Below are positions 55,260 through 64,000 of a stretch of 64,000 bases of DNA, piece after piece. The position numbers and the translations under genes were made by a program. Location: assembly GCA_947034885.2 (NCBI GenBank), contig OX344749.2, positions 23,575,501 through 23,639,500 on the forward strand. Reading direction: 5' to 3'. Origin of the DNA: Thuidium tamariscinum (Eukaryota; Streptophyta; Bryopsida; Hypnales; Thuidiaceae). Each line of letters opens with the position of its first letter. Position 1 is the stretch's first letter. Under the pieces are notes generated by a model, which saw only the letters and a list, made by a program, of their open reading frames with translations, was not told the origin of the DNA and ran no database searches.

Positions 55260-57797
55260 TTGCACTACTTTGGCCTCTGTGAATCCTGCAACAAGACCAT
55301 GGTCGCCACACTCACTGCGCAAGAGTTCGGAGTGTTCGTTGCGAATCGCAGTGGCCTTTTGTTCACAATTTTCCACTTACACAGAAAGATTTGTGAGCAG
55401 AAGGGGACAAAATCGATCTTTTTAGTTCAAGGAATGCGGTGGAGGGAGAGCGTGTGGCAATGGGTGACCAAATCTGCGGAAGTTTACATGGAGGGTCTGC
55501 CTCGGAAGGCCTTCATGAACTCCCTCACCAACTGTCTCAAGTAACAAGCAGTCATCTGTTTTCAATTTTTATTTTTCCGGAGAATTTCATGTGAAGAGTG
55601 AGATTTGGACGATTATGTGGAAATGGATTTGCAGTCTACCAGTTGTTTAGGAAGGTCAGAATTAGGGTTTACGAAGGTCAAAACCGCATTTCCTGACCAT
55701 TTCGTACCTTAGCAATGGTTGAATTGGTGCTGGTTAGAATGACATGTAGTTTTGGGATGGCATTTGGTGGAGATTTTTGTATCCACCTGTGGAATTTGTT
55801 TTGGTTTTGCAAACAGGGAGTACCCACATCTCCATGGCAGGGAGGTCGTTGTTGTGGAACGAATTGAGGAACTTCGTCAATCTGGGGTACAGAGGCATGC
55901 CGCCTTGGCTGTTGACAACCGAGCTTCCACTCACCTGCAAGTATGCATCACCTGTCACCTAGTTGTGGATTCGATGGGAAGGAAACTATACCCAATCTGT
56001 TTGCAGTTTCTGTCGGTGAGGTAACCGCACCAGAATGTGGAAATGCAAGCTTTGGGTTGAAAGTACTTGAATGTGAAATGAGAAAAATATTAGCAACTGA
56101 ATTGAGAGAATTGATCTGATGGTTTTCATTCAAATGGAGGGAGTTATTGGTAGTCCAAGTGTGGGCTGTAGACACCTACTTTGGCCACATGGCATGTTCA
56201 TTGTGAATGGGAAAATAATCAGCTGTAGAAGATTTTAGACTTGAACAAAGGAAACAAGCTCATACTGCAAAATCACTTTGGAATTTCATCAAACGGACCT
56301 ATTTTCATGCATGAAGAGAGTTGTCACAAAACACCATGTTGAGAATATCCGAAGTCTTGACATGGCATGTCACTTAGTGCAACCCTCATTGCACCCGAGA
56401 TTTTCATTCGTGAAATTCGAACGGTCATTTTGATAGAAAATAGAAGTGTCATATCCTTTTCTGTCCTTTCATTTCTGGAACATAGCTGTTTTGATAGCAT
56501 TACAAGGTGCTGCTATAATGAGACAAGTAATGCTCTGTTGGAATGTCAATCCAAGATAGCTTGTTTGGTTCAAGGAACGTATCAAACTTTGCTGCCATGG
56601 TTCAAGAACGACCACGAGAAGGTGATCGAAATCATAAGGAAGCCTGTTGGTGAGAGCACTGCAGCGGCGGTGGGTGTCGCTCAGAGGATTGCCTTGCTTC
56701 TGAGCTTCGACAAGTTCCGGCTCGTGTCTAAAGGGCTGAAGCACATGGAAACCGACTTCGGCAAAGCTTTTGTGGTCGAGCATTATGAAAAGCCTGAGTA
56801 AGCATCATTCAATCCCTGTCTCTTAGGGTTTCCAAGTTTGAAAGCCTGCCTAAAGTTTTGGTCGTCAAACCTCTGTGTACGATGGATGTTTTTGGAAGGT
56901 GTTCGCTGCATATATGGTGCAGTCTAACATTATTTGTTCACCACACAGCTCACCAATTTGTAAATTCGTTGGAAAAGATTAGTACTGTACATTTTGAAGG
57001 AATTCAATTGCACTGACACGGTGGAAGTTGTGGCATGCAGTTTTCATAGAGCAAGAGTACGTCGGTGTCTCTACCATTCTGTTTTTACAGCAGAAGGCAA
57101 CCCAGAATTGACGCCCATCTTTTGTGCCTTGGACAGCATGTGGTAAGTATTCCATGGAATTGCGTGACTATCTAATCTTCGATTGTGTCTGTTTCTGACA
57201 TTAAGGTACAGGACACTATTGTCGTCAATTCGAGCATTTTAACCAGGAGTGTAATTTTTGGGAGATCAGTATATAGCTGTGGAGAGATCACTTCGGATAC
57301 AAGAGCCAAATTTGTTGAGGCCAACGTTCCACCACTATATACGAATGTCCTACGCCATTCAAAGTGGGAGATTGTAGATGCCAAATCTGTTGAGGTCAAC
57401 GTTTCAACACTATGTACGAATTTCTCATGCCATTCAAAGTGGGGGATTGTAGATCACTATAAGTACAAGTACACAACCCCATTTCCCTTCGAAGTGGCCA
57501 TAGACTAGTTACGCAAACACCGCTTGCTAATACTGGTATGGCCAACAAGTTGTATGAACAGATGAGTTGCTGTTGGAGAGGGTATCATGTTTCTAACTTT
57601 TTTAGTATCCTCCACCTTAGTTGTCTTATGGCCAGGGTATTTCACCGTCAAAATAAATCTTACCGTTTTCATTCTGGTGCAGGTTCGATCAATTAAAACC
57701 ACAGAAACATGGAGTTGAGTTTCAACGACCCACCACTCTCGCTAGAGGAAACGACGTTTGTGATTTCTTACTGCGCCGAATACCTGTGGAAGCATGA
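55260..57797 (+). CDS. L-2-amino-thiazoline-4-carboxylate hydrolase-like protein, five exons
   Basis: Exons 55260-55540, 55817-55940, 56556-56797, 57041-57142 and 57683-57797 join in phase to 287 aa. The C-terminal half has the family landmarks: TYQTLLPWFKNDHEKVIEIIR, a DFGKAF stretch, RRCLYHSVFTAEGNPELTPIF, CALDSMW, and then FQRPTTLARGNDVCDFLLRR, matching the conserved TLA-G--CDF ending. In bacteria the family hydrolyses L-ATC to a cysteine derivative; plant members are uncharacterised, so the substrate here is unknown. The protein ends eleven residues after CDF. Exon 3 starts at a weak acceptor (TCCAAG|ATA), and the true start could be the Met in GMRWRES near 55433 rather than 55260. The recognition is by motif memory, not by search. 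Confidence 0.75.
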
Positions 57798-59753
57798 CTC
57801 AAACTCAACCTGTACGTCATTGGAAGTTAGAATACATTTCACAACCATATGTCACATTGATGAAATCTTTCAGAATTATGTTCCACTTCGTGGGTGTGCA
57901 GTACTTATTCGGTCACGAGTGTGCAACTTGCGTGCACGGGATATCAGTGAGGACTGATTTTTTTTCTTAATCAAGAGCTTTGAATCGTCACATTTGTGGT
58001 GAAGGGCTTTCAATCAAAAGTTGGACTTCTAAATCAGGACTCCCTTGTAAGAGGTTACACAAACTGGTTATGAACTCTTTCCATAGGTGGGTGATAATTT
58101 ACACAGGACTTCAACTAAACTGCAATGAGTGATTATTCTCACATGATACCATGATGCGTAATATCTCGTGATTGTGCAATTCGATGAACTGAACAAGCTT
58201 GCATAGTTGCATTGGCTTACTTGTGAATTTAAAAAATAAAGGGTGCCTTTTTCATTACATCACAAGTAACTAGCAAATATACTCCATTGATGTCTCAGTT
58301 GTCTCCGACAAGATGTGGGGATCAGTCACAGTTCATAATATTGCAATTGTGCTGACAAGCACAGGTGGTAAAAACAGCGAATACCAACATCTAAGTTTGC
58401 GAACAAATGGTACATCCGTACATGGAAAACCACTCTTCTAGTAATCATTTTCTAGCAAGGATCACTAAAATCAGTCTTTCAAACTGGCTGTAAAAACGTC
58501 CAAAACCAAATCTCCTGTGTCCATCCACCATTCTCCCTGCACCAAGCAGGAAGCTTCATCGTCACTCGCGAGGATAAGATGAATGCAATGACATGATCCC
58601 GAAACATGCCATTTCGTATGTCTGCATTGCAATATTGCACCGAGCTACACACCAGAGAAGCTTCAATCCTTCAAAAAATATAACAAAATACAGGTGACGG
58701 AACGATGATAGAAATAATTCTCTGTTCTGTACTGAAATTTACAAACAATTATGCATGCACTAACGTGGCTACACAAAACGCTTCATCTCTAATATTCGGC
58801 AAAAGGTACAAATACTAAAACGGTAACAAGAGCAGACAAGGATGTCAAGCCACGTGCTAAAACTTAATCATAACATGATTTTCAAGAAATTGAAATGTTT
58901 AAAGCACTATTAGACAGCACCATGAAGAGAATCTTTTCCATGATCTATGTCCATACGATTAGAGGTAAAGATTCTTTTCAAGTTGTTCAAAAGACCCTCA
59001 AGCAATACAATGTCACTGAAATCTCTGTTACATCGAAACCTACAACAAGAGTAGAAGGGTGCTAGGAAACTCTTACACAAAAGCAAAACTCCGTCGGGCC
59101 CTGGAGTAAGTCAAAACTTAAACCAGCGTCCAACACCAACAGTGAAGTAGATAAAAAGCGCCCTCCGATTGTCACGAAAGTTAAAAAACAGCAGCGAGCG
59201 AGGCCGACTTTCCTCTTGGGATTTCTCACTATCTCTGTACATATTCCAAGTCAAAATTGCAACACCAGCCTGTCGGGCAATAGACCAACGATTTTACTCA
59301 TTATATAGAGGGAAGGTATATCGGAGCACAGGTGTATTGGGAAAGGAGGCCACTACTTACCTACGATAACATCTCTATGCAATGTTTCGTACAGAGAATC
59401 TAACAGGGATTGAGTTCGGAGAATATTACCTCAAAAATTCACTGCGTAGTTATCCACCAAATACTACTGACAGCAAGTACAAGTGAGTAGAAAACACCTC
59501 CAGTAGTATATATATTAGAATGTACATCAATTACTGGCAGGTAAACGAAAGTGAAAACAGATAGCATTGCACAATATCAGCAGGTACAATCCAAAAACAC
59601 ATACCAGTGACCAGTTGAAGACATGTTCTCAAAGAGCCCATGTGAAACTCCAGGAGGGAATTTCGCGGGTATAGGTCCAAAAACGATGGAAAGCTATAGA
59701 AAGTAATACTGGCACCATTTGAACCTACTTTTAGTTTGAGCAGCTGGAGAGGG
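57798..59753. other. Intergenic region between convergent genes, likely both 3' UTRs
   Basis: The hydrolase-like gene ends at 57797 on the plus strand and the Dof gene ends at 59754 on the minus strand, so their 3' UTRs face each other here. Base composition is balanced. No further gene, RNA or repeat is recognised. Confidence 0.45.
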
Positions 59754-61747
59754 TCATGATCCCACTGTCCGCTTCTTTATATCACCTAATGAGGTGACAG
59801 AAGGAGCTTCTTTGTCGTCGTCGTTATTGCGCACCGGAAGAAAGGCTTTGAAATTGCTTCCAGGTGCGTCCAACCGATTGTCTACCCCTACAGCAGTCCA
59901 AACCGAGCTTCGAGGAATGTTTCCGGGGTCCTCGAGCCTCCCCTTCTTGGGAACCCAAAGGGAGCTTTCCACCCTCTCGAACCCCAGTCGGTCGCGTGAA
60001 TGCTTGCTCAAAACTGGTCGAATCGGTAACCTGTTTGCAACGGAGGGAGTGGAAGGTGTGGCTGCTGCAGCAGCCGCCTGAATTGAAGCTGAAGCCGCCG
60101 CCGCAGCAGCTTCTGGTGGTCCTGCCCATGGCATGCTCCAGCCTCCACCCCAGCCGGGTGACATCCATGGAGTCCCGACTAGCCCTGGCGGCATCCCAGG
60201 AATGAGAGTCGACCCCCAGCAAACGCCTGGCCATGTTGGTAAAGCCAGACCATTCGGTGGCGCTGGCCATGTTGTAATGCCACCCACTGCTGGCTGGCAG
60301 GCCACTAACGCTCCTCCCGGTGGACAAACGGGAGTGCCGGGGGTTCCTGGAGGAGGACCACTCCATCCAACGTTGTATCCGAAGGGCCAGGAGCCATTGA
60401 ACACTCCGAAAGGAGTAGGGGCTGCGGTCCAGACGGATCCCTCTAAAACTCCCAATCCTCGTACAACACCTGAAACCACCGGTTGCAGTGTCGTTGCAGC
60501 TGGAACTCGGATCGTCGACTGCACTTCCTGCGCAGTTGGGGCTGCTCCATCCTTCTCAGACGAATACCCTGGGGCGGAACTTGTGCAGACCTCTGCACAG
60601 TCCTCCTTCTCCGCCTCAGGGTCACAACTGGCACCATACTCTGCATTGTGCAGCCGGCTCCCTCCGTGGTCGCTTGATATGCTCGCCTGGGGCTCTGTTG
60701 CAAAGAGGATATCAAAAAACATGCCCAGGAGACACAAGCATGCACTACATTGATCAAACCTTGTGCTCCCAGGAAAATTACCAGCCAGGAAAGACCAAAT
60801 CATCAAATGGTCAAGAAAAATTTGAAGTGGTATCCTCATGAAGAAGCTATGCTGAAAATCGGACACATGCTGATACGCTCGTCTGAGGCTCTATTGCAAA
60901 AAGAATGTAAATAAACTTGTCAAGAAGATGCTTTACAAGCATACCCTGCATCAATTCATTCTTCTGCACCCATGACCAGGAAAGAGCACATCCAAAGGGC
61001 TATGAAATCGCGAAGTAGCATATTCCAGAAGAACCTAGGAGCAAAATCAGCACAATAAGACGCACGGTGGTACACAAATTCAAGCTGGAAAAAGGTGTGA
61101 GATAGTCTCAAGGATCCCCGTATGGCACCTGGAATGTATTGTTCTCTCCCAGCTTCGGCATTATTTATAGAGCTAGCATGAGTGACAGCTCCAGAAGACA
61201 CCCCCCTTTCTTGGCTGCTGCGGTCGCTGGAGTTCGAGGCAAGCGGGGGAGAGATTCGGTCTGGAACAGACTGGCTCCTCGGCCTGGGCTGCGCCACCAC
61301 ACCTAGAGATGGCTCCAACCTCACCTGTTGTTCAGGCAGCGCTCCATGACGAGCTTGCAAGCTGCTGTGTTTGTTCTTCCTTCTCCCTGCTCCCACAGGA
61401 ACATTCCTCAACGTACCCCCCGCAGTCCAATATCTCTGGCAGCTTTTACAGAAGTGGCGGGGTTGGTTCACGTTGTAGTTGTTGTAGTAACAGAACTTGG
61501 TGTCTAGACTGTCACACCGTGGACAGGGTGCTACTTTGTCCGGCTTCTTCAAAACAGGTCTTTGCTGCTGCTGCTGTGACTTCCCTTGCCCTGTAACGGT
61601 CTCCTTCTTCCCCTCGTCAGTAAGAGTCAACAAAGCAGGAGCACTAGCAACTGTTTCTGGCACTGGATCATCTCTTCCTGGTGAAGTAGCAGTACGTTTC
61701 GGAACCTTGGCATCGTCAACCCCGGGACCATGAGATGAGGTATCCAT
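59754..61747 (-). CDS. CDF: CDF-type Dof zinc-finger transcription factor, two exons, 519 aa
   Basis: Exons 61747-61129 and 60694-59754 join in phase 1. The Dof finger is complete: Cys75, Cys78, Cys100 and Cys103 with 21 residues between the pairs, and the sequence continues through [15 protein letters not shown] into GAGRRKNK, the basic tail of cyclic Dof factors. An acidic region, a poly-Gln run (58-62), a Pro/Gly/Trp-rich middle and a poly-Ala stretch follow. The C-terminal block at about 436-475 ([33 protein letters not shown]) is the conserved CDF motif which in flowering plants binds FKF1 and GIGANTEA. CDFs repress photoperiod genes such as CONSTANS in angiosperms; the role here is inferred. 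The donor is CCAG|GTGCCA. A second acceptor-like copy lies 196 nt upstream of the used acceptor. Confidence 0.93.
60690..60965 (-). repeat. Duplicated intron end and exon start in the Dof gene
   Basis: Within the Dof intron and exon 2 boundary, the segment TTGCAACAG|AGCCCCAGGCGAG (acceptor 60694) has a close copy, TTGCAATAG|AGCCTCAGACGAG (acceptor 60890). Weaker similarity extends upstream through TGCTTG and ATGCAG motifs. Joining exon 1 to the upstream acceptor keeps the frame ([14 protein letters not shown]) and then meets a stop. Confidence 0.7.
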
Positions 61748-63808
61748 TTCATATCCTTGTTCCTAAATTCTCTCTAGAGATTAAATTATCCTTGCACCCA
61801 ATGATCTCTTTTGCTTTGACCATAAGCAACACCACCGCTTTCCACACCAACCTTCACGAACTAAATGGCACAGGCCTTGTCAGGGACATCCAGTTTCTTC
61901 ACGACCCGAATAGAGAACAATCGTAGTCATGGTGTTGCTTCACTTTCTCACGTATTCTATGCTCGAGAATATTACAAAAGCCTGCAGAATGTCCAGGCAA
62001 ACGAGTTAGACGTAAACAAGACTCCAACTTCCACACATCCTAATCCATTCTACTCCCAGATGCCAAAAATACATGGTATCATACTGGCAATAGCAAACCA
62101 TTTCGAAAATTTCGCATCCATAACATCCACCCGCTCAACAACTGCTGCAAGATCTCATCCATCTAATACTCTGGTCAAGATGGACTACTATGCAGCTTTA
62201 TAACCCATCCACAAGAGAGTTCCCTACAAACTGACCACATGATCTTAATTCAAATGCTTGTGTAGCACATTCTGCTAAATGAGTCTCACATCTGAGTATT
62301 CCAAAAAGGCCCTCCCGTTCAAACTCTCAAATAAATACAGGTTGCCAGAACTCTACCACCACCGGACACCTTCAAATCTCCCCTTACATTATGGTTCCTC
62401 CTCGAAATGTTCCCCCCAAATTTCCTAACCTTACACTCCCTCAAATGAACATCCCTTTACTGTCCCTCAAATTTCAGGCAAAGTAATTTTAATTTTATAA
62501 ATCTTCGGCAGAGAAAGAGACCGAACCGGGGTCCAACACGCTTGCCGTAATGGCCAGCACAAAACCTTATCTCGGTCCCTTCAAAAGTCGCTGAAACACA
62601 TACGATGATGTCATCGTAGAAACATCACTCTTCCACTCATTACCAAAACTGTAAAATCGACGAGTTTCCTTCAACTAAAAAAAAAAGACCTTAAAACAAA
62701 ATCTCACCCTGAACTCCACTACAAAGCCCTACACTCGATCTCCTAAACTATACCCCCATAGCTCGACCCCCCTTCCACAAGTAATGAACAAGAAAAGAAC
62801 ACCCTAATCACCCAAAGAAAAACACGACATCATCATCGATTTCAAAACCAAACACACGCACGGAAATCAACCAGTTCCCGACATCAGATCGTCCAATTCA
62901 CCTCCAAAAAAAACTTCACAAAACAGAAAAATCAAAGAAAAAAAACATCAACGCATCGGATTTCAAACAAGCCGAAGCTAAAAGAACTCAAAACCGAGAG
63001 GAATTTCGGGTCTGGGCATAACTTGGAAATTGGAAGCTACTACGTTCGTCAGAGGGAGGAAAAACCTTCAAATGGATATCCACCACATCGCATCGATTGG
63101 GGGTTCCCAATCCCGGCACTCCAATCTCTCAACGCAATCAAAGCAAACCCCTGTCTCTCTCTATCTCTTGCTCTTATTCCCTCTTGCTCTTGTTTTCTCT
63201 TGCTCTTTCGTTCACTACCGATCATCCCCAATTGCATATTCACAGCTTCTGTTGCTGTGACTACTGCTGCTGCCGCTGGACTTCCTGTTTCTGCTGCAAC
63301 TTGGCTCCCGCGAAAGACTGAAAAGAAAAAAGGTTTTTGGTTTGCGGCTGGATGGGTACTGCCTTGTTTTGCGAGACGATCTGGCCCACAATGGTCTCTG
63401 GAAACGCATGGCTCTGGATGCATGGAACTCCGCGACTCCTGCGCCACAAGCCAAAAGGCAAAGTGAGCTTGTGGCCAGGCAAGTTCGGAAAACCCGGGGA
63501 GAGGGATCGATCTGAGCCGTGGGAGACAAGGACGGCAGAGATCGTCCGAGCTGGAATGTGGGCAGGAGTGATCCGCCAGTCTGACAGCGCTTTTGGATAC
63601 GGTGGGATTGCGTGGGCAACGAAAAGGGACGAAAAGTCGACGGACGGAGACGAAAAGGACAAGGGGAAAAGGACGGACGGAGGGGAGAAGGTGGTGATGG
63701 ATGGATGAGAACTACAGGGAAGGACTCGGGATGGATGAGGTCGTGAGTCAGCGGAGTGATCCTGTCTTAGTGCTAAGTTTTGACCTTGCCTTGGGGGAAA
63801 TGAATTGG
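61748..63808. other. Upstream region of the Dof gene, C/T-rich then GC-rich
   Basis: This region holds the probable promoter and 5' leader of the Dof gene, which is transcribed leftward. A pyrimidine-rich tract (CTCTCTCTATCTCTTGCTCT-like, 63150-63215) and a GC-rich block (63300-63700) look like leader or promoter sequence. They open long frames on both strands (for example 63023-63466 plus and 63261-63662 minus), none with recognisable protein content. A divergent transcript is possible. Confidence 0.4.
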
Positions 63809-64000
63809 TAAGGTAGATGGCTCTAAAAGCGACACTTTAAGGCTGTTGGGCTTTTTTGATGGATTTCAGATGCTCGAATTTTTTTCACTTATTTTTCACT
63901 TGAATTAGAATTGATGTGGAATCTAACCCAAGTAGTTTCATATTTTTCAGAGCATTTTTGAATTACTTATGAATTTTCAAAGAATTCTGCAGTAGGTACC
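63809..64000 (+). mobile_element. Hairpin-bearing TA-flanked MITE, copy 5, cut by the window end
   Basis: It starts at TA 63809-63810 with AGGTAGATGGCTCTAAAA. It contains CTAACCCAAGTAGTTTCATATTTTTCAGAGC and TTTTTGAATTA, as in copies 3 and 4. The hairpin half lies beyond the window. Confidence 0.6.

Noticed and set aside
60695-60866. Met-initiated extension of Dof exon 2 upstream to 60866
   Set aside because: This reads through the intron; the in-phase acceptor at 60694 joins exon 1 with its Dof finger, giving a complete CDF protein.
63023-63708. Several long overlapping frames on both strands upstream of the Dof gene
   Set aside because: All six frames are open for long stretches because of the GC-rich, pyrimidine-biased composition; none has conserved protein character.
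1-64000. CRISPR arrays, tRNA, rRNA and integron-like structures
   Set aside because: No regularly spaced short repeats, cloverleaf-like sequences or rRNA segments were recognised; all repeated structures are explained as plant mobile elements or simple repeats.

Overview
This window looks like nuclear DNA from a land plant, most likely a bryophyte or another early-diverging lineage. The genes have many short GT-AG introns. They include a plastid-type phosphoglycerate kinase, a cyclic-Dof-type (CDF) transcription factor (Dof fingers are restricted to green plants) and a plant-type gamma-tubulin complex subunit. Between the genes lies AT-rich DNA packed with small transposons. The bryophyte placement is an inference from gene style: a PGK with a green-alga-like C-terminus, an aminothiazoline-hydrolase-like protein, and two small protein families I cannot name. 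I see no tRNA, rRNA, CRISPR array or organellar signature.

Layout: 1-16.6 kb is AT-rich and repeat-dominated. It holds TTAA-bounded elements, two fold-back elements, nested TIR elements and a dead L1-type LINE (9.0-14.4 kb) whose 5' half is inverted. PGK (six coding exons) and GCP2 (23 coding exons modelled, 819 aa) occupy 16.7-30.2 kb on the minus strand. A conserved-looking first exon at 33.9 kb is followed by an armadillo-like gene (36.3-42.6 kb, plus strand) whose introns are loaded with MITEs. From 42.6 to 51.8 kb there is again AT-rich DNA with a third fold-back element, a TIR transposon containing a retroposon with a perfect 17-bp target duplication, a short tandem repeat and more MITEs. 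From 51.9 to 53.6 kb two plus-strand reading frames are separated by only 26 bp: a three-helix membrane protein and a small soluble protein. An aminothiazoline-carboxylate-hydrolase-like gene (five exons) lies at 55.3-57.8 kb, plus strand. A CDF-type Dof gene (two exons, 519 aa) is at 59.8-61.7 kb, minus strand, with a duplicated intron/acceptor segment and a GC- and pyrimidine-rich upstream region.

The genes do not form a pathway; this is ordinary housekeeping and regulatory content. The unusual material is in the repeats. They comprise at least five TIR families, including a hairpin family whose stems differ between copies yet stay self-complementary, and whose ends coincide with splice sites of the armadillo-like gene. 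They also include a TTAA/CCC family resembling piggyBac termini and a LINE that records a twin-priming event. Exon models were built by eye from reading frame, GT-AG sites and phase, without transcript data.
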